From assembly GCA_023055425.1 (NCBI GenBank), contig JALGPY010000007.1:15944001-16008000 (forward strand): a stretch of DNA of 64,000 bases. The letters are read 5' to 3'. The DNA comes from Linanthus parryae. Its lineage: Eukaryota; Streptophyta; Magnoliopsida; Ericales; Polemoniaceae. The notes under the pieces were generated by a model that saw only the letters and a program-made list of their open reading frames with translations, searched no databases and was not told where the DNA came from. The translations under genes were made by a program, and so were the position numbers. Shown here one piece after another: positions 35,960-47,794 of the stretch (the first letter of the stretch is position 1; every line of letters starts with the position of its first letter).

Positions 35960-38500
35960 AACCGCTAAATCCACGCAGCGTGTGTGCACACGCCCGCACT
36001 CACAATAAGGAGGCCAAGCTAACCGGTGTCTTCTCTCAACTGTCAGATTGGACAAGCCAAAGGTTGCGTGCACATTTGTGTCTTTCCAACACTGCTATAG
36101 ATACTAGGTCATCATGAGCTATTAATAGGATGAGTCACCTGCTGACTCACCCTCACCAGGGGTTTCACATTAGGCTCACAAGCTCAGCCAACGTGCAAGG
36201 CGATAATGTGGATAGGACAAAACATTGTCCAAGTCTGCAATCACGTGGACCAATTGGCAGTCCGCAGCTCGCTACCTCACCATGATCCATGCACACCAGA
36301 TCATGCTAGTCAGCACATAGGGACCTTGAGACATATTCCTTCGCAGAATGAAGCTCGCACGGGAACTGAGGGATCAAGTGCTTTGGAGGTTGGAATAAGG
36401 CTTGTTGCAGATGGTTGTTTTTCCACCTGCGACCCTTGTATGTCATAAATGTGACTTGTTCAAACTCTATATATGCGCAGTTCCAGTAACGATTTCTCGA
36501 GATATTTTGTAAAATCTCAAAATTTTGAAAATATGAAATTATTTGCATTTTATTGTGAATACATGAACTTGACATAACCTGTTACCATGCTTAATTGCTA
36601 TTGTATGCAATTTAGTCGTAGCATTGTGTAGAAAATGTAATTGTTGTGTTTCTTAAGCTTATATTACTTTAGTGAGTTTTATTTAGTATCCTGATAGATG
36701 AACTCATAATTGTGAAATTATAATAGTTAAGCTCGTCCAGAAATACACCGGCAGTCTTAATATCTTCTTTAATCGCTAAATTAAGAATAAAAATATTTAG
36801 AGAATAATTAGTACTAATCACACATTTAAGTATTAATTAGCTTAGTTAATTAAGATTAATATATAATGAAATGCAGCATGTTTGTTTGCATATGTATTAA
36901 CTGCATGAGTGACACGTGTGAGGACACGTGTCGCGACTCAGTCGAATGATGTCCATGTCTGACACACAAGGGGGACATGTTTCACCGTCTTAGCCACTGT
37001 CCCAGATGCTTGACACACACCCCTGCTGCGTGTCATAGTGTGGCACCCTCTCTTTGCATGTGCCACATGTGTTGGACATGTGTCATATCCGAGATATTAA
37101 ATCCTAGCATGATTGCCACGTGTCCCTATGACTCATCGCGACGTGATTGGTCGCGAACTTCTATAAATAAGACTCAGTACTATAGTTATTTCTCATTCTA
37201 GATTTGAGTCATATACTGATAAGTGAGTTAGAGAGTTGAGTCGAGGAGACCCTTAGAGATACTATTCAGACGTTCGTGTAGGCTCCTCAGAATTGATGTA
37301 ACAACTCGAGCGGATTAGTGTCCCAACAACTTCTTTTATCCGTACCACTGGATAAAAATGCTTAAGCCTTGAAGGTGCTAGTAGTAATCCACAAGGTTTA
37401 CCATATACCAGATTTCAAACTCACAAATCTCCAATGTGGGACATAATATCACAATATCCCAACCATATTTAAATCTAATCCACAATATCAATCCACAATA
37501 TCTCGATGTGGGACGGAATATTACAATTGAGCTAGTGGAAATCTAGTCTCCACGTTTACTGTAGTTTTGTTCTATATGTGATTATATATCTTCTGAGATA
37601 TTGACTGTTTGGATATCGTCTATATATCTGTTATCTGAATATTGCTCGTGAATCATGATATTGGTGTGTGGCATGATCCATGTTATTGTTTGATAACCTG
37701 CTAAGTTTAATTGGTTATTAGATTTCTACGCGAGTGGTTAGGCGATACCTACTGGGCTGTTTGGCTCACCCTAATAGTTCGCAGGCTGTGACATGTCGAT
37801 CGAACGGTAGATTCGAGGAGGAATATTAGTTAGCTTTGATAGTTATCAAGAATTGATGATTTGTTTATTGTATTATTTTATTTGTCATCACTTGTATATA
37901 AAGAGAACTTTTCAAACGGTGTCGCTTACAGCTCTATCAAATTATTATTAAATAAATGAATAAGTGTTTATTGAAATACGATATTGTCTTTGGTACCTGA
38001 GATGGTGACTCAGATGGTACCTGTTTGGCAGAAGAGTCTCTCTTTTGGTACCAGCGGTGAGCCGCATATGGTAGTTGTTAGATCGTCGTCCTGTATTTGT
38101 CACTACTTTATCCTAAAATAAGACCCTAAATTTCGGGTCGTTACATATTTCCCGTGATATCTGCAATGATAACTTAGCGTCCTTAATGGGGGCGTAATTA
38201 ATGCCGTAACTTCTCCAAGACAGTTGCTACGGTGTATATATAGGAGGGTCATCTTCTTCATAGAGGTTCAGATAAATTCATTATTCATGAACCACCACAA
38301 GCTGTCTCTATCCTTTCATACAGACTTGGCTTATTTCGAATCCCCTTCACCACCAATCTGTGTGTGTTTCTATACCTACTGATTACCGGAGATTGTACAA
38401 ACTGCCTTCAAGAACACTCTGTCATCATCTTTGTCACACAAACCCATCTACGACTATATCCAGTTACAGACCCACCCTCAGACTAATGGCGTCACAATTA
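35960..38500 (+). mobile_element. LTR plus both flanking internal edges, relative of 18521-21240
   Basis: 35960-36207 matches the pre-PPT interior at about 20400-20659. An LTR starts TGTGGATAGG at 36208, is interrupted by the solo LTR at 36508-38145, and resumes to about 38430. 38430-38500 then matches the post-LTR interior of the left LTR (about 19131-19160). An LTR with internal sequence on both sides is what unequal recombination between element copies leaves. No coding capacity. Confidence 0.6.
36508..38145 (+). mobile_element. Solo LTR, 1.64 kb, TSD TATTT
   Basis: It starts TGTAAAATCTC and ends CGGGTCGTTACA, a terminus commonly seen in plant Ty3/gypsy LTRs, with exact 5-bp TSDs TATTT at 36503-36507 and 38146-38150. 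The interrupted host LTR reads across the junction. There is no PBS, interior or second LTR, so it is a solo LTR formed by intra-element recombination. Two ACACGTGT G-boxes (36914-36921 and 36928-36935) lie upstream of a CTATAAATAAG TATA motif at about 37161-37171, which marks plus orientation. Confidence 0.85.
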
Positions 38501-38704
38501 GGTAGTGTACCTGAAGGGGTGAAATTGTATTTTTTCCAAAGTAGAAGGCGTTAAAATGTCCCTCAATCAAACTAGATGGGGGTGAAAATGTCTTTAATCC
38601 AGAAAACACTCTACGATTGTGTGTGAAATTCTAAAAGCAAAGTAGCATTTTTTTAAATGAACAAGAACCCTAATTTGTGAACAAACGGGGTACTAATAAA
38701 TTAT

Positions 38705-40422
38705 GGGTAAACGACAAAAACCAGCCATTGAGTATGGAATATATACAAAGACACCACTCGTGTTTGCTATACACCAATACCCCCTGTCAGTGATGGTGGT
38801 TAGACAACTACCACCCTTCTGTTAGAGTTAGGTACTATTTGATTTTCTGTAACCATTATACCCGTTTTCCTTGGTAAATACTTAAATGCCCTTACCACTA
38901 GGAAGTAATTACATAATTTTAAGGACAACTATGCCATTATTGCTAAATTTAATTAAAACTTAATTATAAACAAATTTGCGTCACATTTTTACATGATTAC
39001 ATCAGCACTTAGTATTATTAAATTACCATTATAACCCTGACACTGTTCATGAGGACAGTTTCCACCCCTCTGGAAATACTTCGACAAAAGTTCAGAATTT
39101 TAGATGAACAATTTCCACCCCTCCTCATAAAAAACAATTTCCACCCCTGTTTTTAAAAGACAAATTTCACCCCTCTGCAAAAAATAACGCATTGTTATAT
39201 ATTTTCCACCGTCTAAAGACAATTCTCTCCAAAAATAATGCAATAACATAATCTCTATTCCTTCTAAAAACCTAGCCTACCTCCAACAACTTCCCTCCCG
39301 AAAGTGCTACATCTAACAACTTCCCTCCATAGAGTGTTCCCTTGAATAATAACTTCGCTCCCAAACCCCCAAACATTCACAGTAACCCTCAAGGCTATTT
39401 TATTGCATCCCAACAACACAATTTCGTTAACTCCATACTCAAACCTCCCTCCAAAAGTTCATTGCTTGTTACTTGAATAATCTTGCCTAGAGAGAGGTTT
39501 GAGTGTGGAATGAAGAGAATTGTGTTGTTGGGATGCAAATAAATAGCCTAGAGGGTTACTGTGAATGTTTGGGAGGGAACTTTTGGAGGTAAATTATTGG
39601 AGGAAAGTTGTTGGAGGTAGCACTTTATGGACGGAAGTTGTTGGAGGTAGGCCATATTTTTGGAGGAAATAGAGGTTATGTTATTACATTATTTTTGGAG
39701 GAAATTGTCTTTGGAGGGTGAAAAATAAATAACCCTGCTTTTATTTTTTCCAGTGGGGTGAAAATTTGTCTTTTAGTAACAGGTGTGAAAATTGTCCATC
39801 CAAAATTTTGATTTTTTTTGAATTTTTCCAGAAGAGTGGAAACTGTCCTCATGAACAATGTTAGGGGTATACTGGTCATTTAACAGCACAAAGTGTTGAT
39901 GTAATAATGTAAAAATGTGATATAATTTTTTTTATAGTTAAATTTTAATTATATATATTAAGAAGGGCATAGTTGGCCTTAAAATTATGTAATACTACCT
40001 CTGTTTCTTCTTTTTCAGCTTACTTCACTTCTTGACACTATTCACTAGGTCACTTTGACCCGATGATTTGGCTAGCTTAATGATACACGAATTTTGTAAT
40101 CTTTGTATGATCTTGTAAAGTAAACCTTAATCTACAATAAAATGAAAAAATTGTCAAAAAATAACATCGTTTTACAATCCAAATCACCGTGTCAAAGTGA
40201 CTCAGATACGGATAAAAAAGTCAACCTAAGTTGAAGGAGAAGAAACAGAGGTAGTACATCCTAATGGTAATAGTCATAAAAAAATCAAATAGTACTTGAC
40301 ACTAACAGAAGGGTGGTAATTGTCTAACCACCGTTACTGACAGGGGGGATCGGTATATACCCAAACGCGAGGGGTGTATTTGTATTTCGTCCTACTAAAG
40401 GGGAGATTTTTGTCTTTTACCC
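38705..40422. mobile_element. Foldback element with arms of about 700 bp
   Basis: The whole segment is one large inverted repeat centred near 39475. The left arm starts GGGTAAACGACAAAAACC, and the right arm is its inverse ending at 40422. Matching blocks include TTCATGAGGACAGTTTCCAC, TTGTTGGAGGTAG and ATGTTTGGGAG, with estimated 75-80 percent arm identity. A 259-bp Stowaway MITE (39996-40254) sits in the right arm only. The termini match those of 4613-6654, so both belong to one family. No transposase and no clear TSD. A transcript would form a very long hairpin. Confidence 0.75.
39996..40254. mobile_element. Stowaway MITE nested in the foldback element
   Basis: CTACCTCTGTTTCTTCT and its inverse AGAAGAAACAGAGGTAG bound the element, with TA on both sides (39994-39995, 40255-40256). 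The interior matches 32868-33127 in reverse orientation. It is absent from the left arm of the foldback, so it inserted after the arms formed. Confidence 0.9.
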
Positions 40423-40454
40423 TTATTGCATGGTTGAGCATGTATGGTTCAAGA

Positions 40455-40671
40455 ATTACCGATCCAATTTTTATAACTATTCACTTAGTCACTTTGACCG
40501 GGTGATTTCGATAGCAAAATAATGTATTTTTTTGATATTTTTTATGGTGTTATAGGGTAGACGTTGCTTTATAACGCGGTAAAAAAATTACCAAAAAATT
40601 AGTCGTTTTTCGATCCTAATTACCCGATAAAAAGACCCAAATATGAGTAAAAAAATCAAAAGGGAGAAAGA
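40455..40671. mobile_element. Decayed Stowaway MITE
   Basis: Retains the family interior (CTATTCACTTAGTCACTTTGAC and a CGATCCTAATTACCCG-like block, diverged from CCAAATCACCG) but has lost clear TIRs. Its right side abuts the LINE, whose insertion may have disrupted it. Confidence 0.6.
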
Positions 40672-40879
40672 AATTTAGTAGTAAAAGGTAGTTCTCTCGT
40701 TCTAGAGAGAGAAAGTGTCATGCTCTCTGCATGTTTCCATCTCTTGCCAACAAGAGTCCTGTTGCCTCTTGACTTCTTAATTCTATTTTTTCTTTGAATC
40801 CCATTCCCATCTTTTCCGCTCATTTTAATCTTTCCTCTGTGTTTGTCTTCCTACTATCAAGACCCCGTCTTTCAAGACC

Positions 40880-42601
40880 ATGTCATCGCATAGCTCTTCC
40901 GAGGATGAAGATGTAGCTCCTGGAAGAGACGAACTTGAAATCTCCAATCGTCTCAACGCAGTTGAAATTTCTGATGAAGAGGAAGAAGAAGACCTTAATC
41001 TGGTTCTAGATGAAGAGGTAGTAGCAGAAAGGTTAACAGAGTGTGCTCATAGCCTTGTCGGGAAATTCCTTACACACAAACCAGTTAACCTTACTGGTCT
41101 TCATTCAACACTTTCTTCTATTTGGGGAAAGCCAGAGGGTTTCTCTACTGAAGAAATCAAACGAGGAATATTCCGTTTCACCTTCAAAGAGGAGGAAGTT
41201 ATCAACCGTGTCCTTGGTGGCTGTCCATGGACTTTTAACAATCAACTTCTTGTTCTCTCTAAATGGAATCAAGAGCTGGATTTTGATGATGGATGCTTCA
41301 AAATGTGTCCTCTTTGGATACAAATTTGGGAAATCCCTCCACTCTATTTTTCGGAGAAAGTTCTGAGAAATATAGGGAACCAACTTGGGGAGCTTTTGGA
41401 TGTAAAAATTCCAAAGAGAGTATCACCAGATGGAAGATTTGGTCGTTTAAAGGTGAATGTTGATATCATGAAGCCTCTAAAAAGAGGATCCAATGTTAAA
41501 GTTTCTGCTGGTGAAAGCTTCCCAGTTAAATTTAAATATGAGAGGCTTCCTATCTATTGCGGCTACTGTGGTGTTATTGGCCACGATGAGCTTCATTGCG
41601 AAAGAAAGAAGAACGATCAGATCTCAGGCTCAATCAAGAAAAGCCGATTTGGGGCAGACCTTAAAGCTTTTCCAATGGAGGTCCTCTGGTCTTCTTCAGC
41701 GTCTCCGGCAGCAAAAATGTTAGTTAACCATGCCTCTCAAAACTCATCTTCTCCGATGGCTTCGCCGTCAGTCAAGCCGGAGACGCTTCGACTCCCCTCT
41801 GAAAGCGGGAAATTTTCAAAATTGGCACTAACTGCTCATGGGGAAGAGGAGAATAAAGGGGAAGCCGAAGAGACGAGCACTGTAATCGAAAGCACGCCAG
41901 ACAGGGAACTGATTATTGAAACTTCCAAAGCTTTCGAAAAAGAGCTTGAGGCGGGAAGAAAGAAGCTCTCGGGCTTCAGCCTTACTAACCACCCAAACCC
42001 AGTTGAAGCAAGCTTACCCAAAGCCCAAGAACTCAGAAAAAATGGCCCAACCCCAACTAGCCCAATTAAAAGCCTAGAAAGAACCTTTCCTGGTGAATTT
42101 ACTGAGCCGACCCAAAAGCCCATCTGTCCTATTAACCCAATTCATTTACCCATACCCAATTGCTCTCTCACAACAAATAACCGACCAGTTAGTTCGGATC
42201 CTCTTGAATTATCTGAAGTTACCCATGATGTCTCTCATAACCCTAACCCTAAGACCCAAATCGAGAGCATCACAAACAATGATTCACCGCAGATCTCCTC
42301 AGAAAGGTTTGAAGGATCTCCACAATCGAAGCTTAAGGCTGAACTGGCAAAATCGATGGGCAAGAAATGGAAGAGACGTGCAAGAGATAGAGCTATGTTC
42401 AATCAATTTGTTGAGCCTGAAACGTCAAGGGTTAACAGAGCTCAAAAAAGAAAGGATGAAGTCACTGATACGGAGATAGAGCAGGAAGTCCCCAATCCAA
42501 TCGAAGGGAAGAAACTGAGGCGTGCTGATGAAATTGATACAATTGATGATTCTCAATGGGTGGAGGCGACCAGCCCCAATTGGTCCCACCCCCAGCCATG
42601 A
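40880..42601 (+). CDS. LINE ORF1 protein (DUF4283, CCHC zinc knuckle), intact
   Basis: This is a 573-residue nucleic-acid-binding ORF1 protein of a plant L1-type retrotransposon. It presumably coats LINE RNA and accompanies it to the nucleus. The N-terminus is acidic (residues about 2-55). A DUF4283-like domain follows at about 50-185 (SLVGKFLTHKP, CPWTFNNQLLVL, PLWIQIWEIPP). A CX2CX4HX4C knuckle is at about 229-242 (CGYCGVIGHDELHC). A long Ser/Pro-rich linker leads to a basic KKWKRRARDR segment near 492-501 that could be a nuclear localisation signal. The start is the ATG after AAGACC. The frame has no lesion although ORF2 is broken. The stop TGA overlaps an ORF2 ATG as ATGA. Confidence 0.9.
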   Translation: MSSHSSSEDEDVAPGRDELEISNRLNAVEISDEEEEEDLNLVLDEEVVAERLTECAHSLVGKFLTHKPVNLTGLHSTLSSIWGKPEGFSTEEIKRGIFRFTFKEEEVINRVLGGCPWTFNNQLLVLSKWNQELDFDDGCFKMCPLWIQIWEIPPLYFSEKVLRNIGNQLGELLDVKIPKRVSPDGRFGRLKVNVDIMKPLKRGSNVKVSAGESFPVKFKYERLPIYCGYCGVIGHDELHCERKKNDQISGSIKKSRFGADLKAFPMEVLWSSSASPAAKMLVNHASQNSSSPMASPSVKPETLRLPSESGKFSKLALTAHGEEENKGEAEETSTVIESTPDRELIIETSKAFEKELEAGRKKLSGFSLTNHPNPVEASLPKAQELRKNGPTPTSPIKSLERTFPGEFTEPTQKPICPINPIHLPIPNCSLTTNNRPVSSDPLELSEVTHDVSHNPNPKTQIESITNNDSPQISSERFEGSPQSKLKAELAKSMGKKWKRRARDRAMFNQFVEPETSRVNRAQKRKDEVTDTEIEQEVPNPIEGKKLRRADEIDTIDDSQWVEATSPNWSHPQP

Positions 42602-45600
42602 AACTTATAGCTTGGAATTGTCAGGGTGCTGGTAGAACCCTGACAATTCAACAATTCAAGAAGATGATTAATCTTCTTTCTACAGACGTTTTCTTCATCA
42701 GTGAAACAAAACATAATGGTGGCTGCATGGGAAGAAAGTACTATAACAAATGTCTCAGTAATAGCTTTTTGGTGGATGCCACTGGTATCTCAGGAGGTCT
42801 GGGTGTTTTGTGGTCAAGCTCCTCCGATGTAAGGATTCTCAAATACTCTTCTTTCTTCATTCACATTGAGATGTCCTGTAAATCATGTTGTTCCCAAGTT
42901 ATTTTTATCTACCTGAGTACTGATGAGCATTGTAGAGAGCAACAACTAAACTTTATTAACTCTTATTTGAAGCATCGCCACTCAAATATTCTTGTATGAG
43001 GAGATTTTAATGATATTGTGGATCCAAGTGAGAAGAGAGGTGGAATCCCAAGATCCTTACAATCCTGTAGCCTCCTAAATGATTTCATGAAAATTTCTGA
43101 ATTGGTTGATTTAAATTTTGAAGGCTACCCCTTTACTTGGTGGAACAGAAGATGTGATTGTCATGGTATTGAAGAAAGATTAGATAGAGCTCTAGCCTCT
43201 ATCTCATGGATCTCCAGCTTTCCAAAAGCTAAAGTCTCTCATTTTCCCTGCTCTGGCTCTGATCACAGTGCACTTGTTCTTGACACTTGTCCTCCTCTTT
43301 CCCCTGTCATTCATAGGCCATTTTGTTTTGATTCAAGATGCCTTAATGTTGGAGGTCTTAGAGAGGTGGTCATCAGCAGCTGGTCTATTAATGTTGAAGG
43401 CACTCCTTGGTTCAAGGTCAAGACAAAACTAAAGAATTGCAGACATAAGTTAAGAGATTGGAGCAAAACAGTGGATAGAGGCCTAATTTCCAAAGTTAGG
43501 CAGATTGAATCCAAAGTCTCAGACCTCATAAGTCAAGGGGCTTTTGTTGATTTAGAAGAGCTCCATGAAGCTGAAATGCAGCTGGGTACTCTATGGTCAG
43601 AAGAGGAAAAGATTTGGAGGGAGAAATCCAGACAAAGCTGGTTGGCTGCACTTATTTCCATGCTACACTAAGAAGCAGGAGGAAAAGAAATACTATCCAT
43701 GGTGTTTTCTCTCATTCAGGGAGCTAGATTGATGATGAAAATGGAGTTATTAAGGAATTCCACCAATATTTTTCAAATCTCTTCTCAGATAGCTCAAATA
43801 ATGATATTGGTTTTATCACCAATAACATTAAGAGAAGAGTTACATTTGAGATGAACAGATCTCTTACTTCTCCTTTCTCAGATGAGGAGATCAAGAAAGC
43901 CTGTTTTGAGATGGCTCCAGATAAATCCCCAGGCTTTGATGGCTTCACAGCAAAATTCTTTCAAGCTCATTGGGATATAGTGGGAAGAGATATTTGTGAT
44001 GCCATACAAGACTTTTACAAACATGGAAAGCTTCTGAAGTGCCTTAATCTCACTCATATAGTCTTGCTACCCAAAGTGAACAGCCCCAACACAGTCAAAG
44101 ACTATAGGCCTATTAGCCTTTGTTCTGTCCTTTACAAAATTCTTTCTAAAACCTTGGCTAATAGATTATTCCCTTTCATGGATGCTTTAATTTCTGAAAA
44201 TCAGAGTGGATTTGTCCAAAATAGACTCATTAGTGATAATGTCTTGGTGGCTCATGAGATAATTCATTGGATCAAGAACAATAGAAGGGGAAAACATGGT
44301 TGGATGGCTCTCAAGTTGGACATGCTCAAAGCTTTTGACAGGGTAAGGTGGTGCTACTTAGAAGGTGTACTAAAGAATATGGGGTTCCATTCCAAGTGGA
44401 TCAATTGGATTATGACATGTGTAAAATCTGTGAGCTTCAAAGTTCTCATCAATGGGAAGTATAGTGATTTGATTCACCCCTCTAGAGGAATCAGACAAGG
44501 AGATCCCTTGTCTCCATTTCTCTTTGTTTTATGTGCTGAAGGACTCTCTGCTACTCTAAATTTTTTGAAGAAAAGAGGTGGTTATCTGGTATCAAGCTTT
44601 CAAGGTCCTGTCCTTCTGTGAGTCATCTTCTCTTTGCTGATGATTCTATCATTTTTTGCAAGGCCACTCTTACAGATTGTAGTGCAGTTAACACTGTCCT
44701 TAATCTGTATGAGCAAGCTTCTGGGCAGGCTATCAACAGAGATAAATCCCAATGTTTTTTCAGCCCTAGCACAAGTGCACTCCTCAAAGGTTTCATTCAA
44801 CACTATATGGGGATCTCTAAAGAATTCAAAGAGAGTACCTACTTGGGTCTTCCATCCCTCTTGGGAAGGTCTAAGTGTCACACTCTCAGATTCCTAAAGG
44901 AGAAAATCATCAGCAGGCTTAATGGTTGGAAAGAGACATTTCTTAGCTCTGGTGGTAGAGAAATTCTTCTCAAGTCTGTATTATCTGTTCTTCCCACATA
45001 TGAAATGTATGTATTCCTCCTTCCCAAATCACTCTGTATGGAACTCAACTCCCTAATGACTAACTTCTGGTGGGGTGGTAAAGATCACAATGAGTCTAAA
45101 ATCCATTGGAGAAGCTGGGCCAAGCTTTGTGATGACAAAGCTCAAGGATGTCTAGGTTTTAAAGAATTGCAAAGCTTTAATCTATCCCTTCTAGCCAAAC
45201 AAGCTTGGAGGCTGGTTAGTGATGGATCCTCCATTTTCAAGAAAGTATTCAAAGGGAAATTCTTTCCAAATGGAGATTTCTGGAATGCAAAAGACCCTCA
45301 AGGTTGTTCCTGGTGCTGGAGAGGTCTTATTGAAGGAAGAAAAATTATTGAGCAAGGTTGGAGGTGGGCTGTGGGTAATGGAGCAAATATTAAAATTTGG
45401 GATGACCATTGGCTCCCAAGATCAAGCGATTTCTATGTTGAGTCTGCCAAAATTCCAGAGTGCTCAATTTCTCATGTTTCTGAATTGATCAATTATGAAG
45501 ACAGGAGCTGGAACAAGGATCTTATCAGAGGACTCTTTAATGATGAAGAAGCTGCTCTAATTTGTTCTCTTTCTGTTGGTTCATATTCTTGTGCTGATAA

Positions 45601-46642
45601 GAGAATTTGGCACTTTTCCTCTAATGGGGTGTTCACTACAAGATCTGCCTACAAGTTTATTAGGAACTTGTATAATGAATCTCCTAATCCTGTCTCTGCA
45701 TCATGCTCTCATAGTCTTTATCACTGGGACAGGTTATGGAGCCTAAGTATCCCTCCAAAAGTTAAAATTTTCTGCTGGAAATTGCTGCAATTTTGCTTAC
45801 CATGTTCAGCTGCTCTTGTAATCAAAGGTTGCAAGGTTGATCAGTTTTGCAGAGTTTGTGGTGAAGGCTTTGAAACTGAGGTGCATCTCTTTAGAGACTG
45901 CATCTTTGCAAGACTGGTATGGAAACTCTCTCCTCTAAGATTTATTAGTTCCTCTGTTACAAACTTATCATTAATTGAATGGTGGGATTGGATTAATCAA
46001 GAAGCTCAGGGTAGCAATGAAAAAATGACAGTTTTGGGCTTATTTGTCTCTATATGCTGGGAATTGTGGTTAGCCAGGAATAATTTTTTATTTAACAATG
46101 TGAAATGGATAGCTGATCATGTTGTTTCAAGGGCTGTTGCAAAATATTATGAATATGCTAATTCCAGCAGCTCTTTGGAAAGTGTTCCCATCTCCAGCAA
46201 CATTTCAGATCTTACTCTTTCTGAAGACATTAATGTCTTTACGGATGCTGCTACTGATATGAAAAGAAACACTGGAAGTATATCTGCTGTATTCAAGGAC
46301 AGAAATGACAAGATTCTGGGGATTGCCTTCAAGTTCTTGGAAGGAAAGTCTAATCCTCTTGTTCTTGAAGCATAAGCAGTCAGATTGGCTCTCATGACAG
46401 CAAAATCAAAAGGTTTCTCCAAGGTAGCCATTTTTTCTCACTGTAAATCAGTGGTGAACTCTGTTAATTGCTCCTCTCTGCCAAATGCTGCTATTGTAGC
46501 TATTTTAGATGATTGCAGAGAATTGGCTTATGGTTTTTGCTCTTGTTCATTCACTTTTATTGATAGGAAGCTTAATTTTGCTGCTCATTGTAATGCTAAG
46601 ATGGCTCTTGAGTCATCCAGCTCCTCTTTGATCTGGTTGTAA
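42598..46642 (+). pseudogene. LINE ORF2 (endonuclease, reverse transcriptase, RNase H), broken
   Basis: Order of domains: APE-type endonuclease (MKLIAWNCQGAG at the start; DFND and SDHSA motifs), reverse transcriptase (LKLDMLKAFDRV motif A about 44310-44342, RQGDPLSPFLF, FADDS motif C about 44633), zinc-binding zf-RVT region (about 45725-45930) and RNase H-like domain (FTDAATD, then SHCKSVV). Lesions seen: in-frame TGA at 42997-42999 before GDFND, a frameshift near 43640, TAG at 43725-43727, a frameshift near 44590, and TAA at 46373-46375 in the RNase H domain. That domain also has His where the usual catalytic Asp of the S-D-C motif sits. Reading starts at the ATG inside the ORF1 stop codon; an alternative in-frame ATG lies at 42556. 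This copy cannot encode a working polymerase. Confidence 0.92.
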
Positions 46643-46655
46643 TTGGCCTTTGATG

Positions 46656-47794
46656 CATAGTTTTAAAAACCGGACCGGACCGGCCGGTTCGACCGGTTCG
46701 ACCGGTGAACCGGCGGGTAACCGGTCCGATTTAACTAATAGACCGTGTATGCAAAAAACCGGTCAAAACCGGTCAAAAACCGGCGGTTTTCACCGAACCG
46801 GCGAACCGGCCGGTTCTGACCGGTTTATCCGGTTTTTGCACAAATGTTTGAAAATCAAAACTCACCCCTGTTTTGACATTAGTGAACCCTGAAAAAGTCA
46901 AACCCTAACTCATGCCTCACAATCTCGTCCTCAAATCGAAGAGGGCACCGTTAGCTACCGATCGAAGATCCAGAAATCGAAATCGAGTGACATGCGATGT
47001 CGTCCTTGTGCAAGAAAAGGGTGGAAGCGATGAGGAGTCTGAGGAATAGAGAGAAAACCATACGGTAGTGAGGTGAGAGATATGCTGTCTTGGACGAGGG
47101 AAGTTAGGAGAGAGAGAGAGAGAGGTGTTGTGTGAAAACTGAAAAGACACGAGAAAGAGAGAGAAGAAAGAAATTGAGAGACTGATACACGAAAAGATAA
47201 GAACAATATGGTAGATGAATCAGGAAGAAGTCAGAGGATCGTGGGATGTGAGTTTTTTTTGTGAGAAAATCGTGGGATGTGATTTGTTTTAACTGAAGCT
47301 TTCCTTTCTTTTCAAAAAAAAAAAAGATATATCCAATGACACATCATTGTTTTTTATTGATTTACTTTATTGCTCTCTTTATTAAATTTTTAACTTTCAT
47401 ATACTTTCAAATTTAATCATGTTACCCATTTAAAAAAAACTTAATCATGTTCCCTCAAAAAAAATAAAAAAAAAACAAAGCCGAAAAAATTGTATTCATG
47501 TTACTATTCCTCAAAAAATTAATCGTGTTACTACTTTAAAAAAAAATTAACCGTGTTACTACATGAAATGTTTCTAGCATGTCTTCGAAGGGTGAATTTC
47601 TACAAGTTTGTAATTACATTGTTAATTTTGTAATGCCAATATTAAGTAAATTAATATTATGTTTACTATTTTTTGTCTAAAAAAAATAAATATATGTTAT
47701 TAAATAAACGTGCGATTGAACCGATCCGACCACCGGTCCGACCATAAACCGGTGCCTCACCGATTCAATGGCCGGTCCGATTTTTAAAACTTTG
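46656..47794. mobile_element. hAT-type element inserted in the LINE 3' UTR
   Basis: TIRs CATAGTTTTAAAAACCGGAC and CAAAGTTTTAAAAATCGGAC (minus strand) agree in 18 of 20 bases. An exact 8-bp TSD CTTTGATG lies at 46648-46655 and 47795-47802. Joining the flanks gives a continuous LINE 3' UTR. The left subterminal region is a dense cluster of ACCGG/CCGGT motifs in both orientations, the usual sort of transposase-binding array. A smaller cluster is at the right end, and the centre is AT-rich. No transposase frame. Confidence 0.88.
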
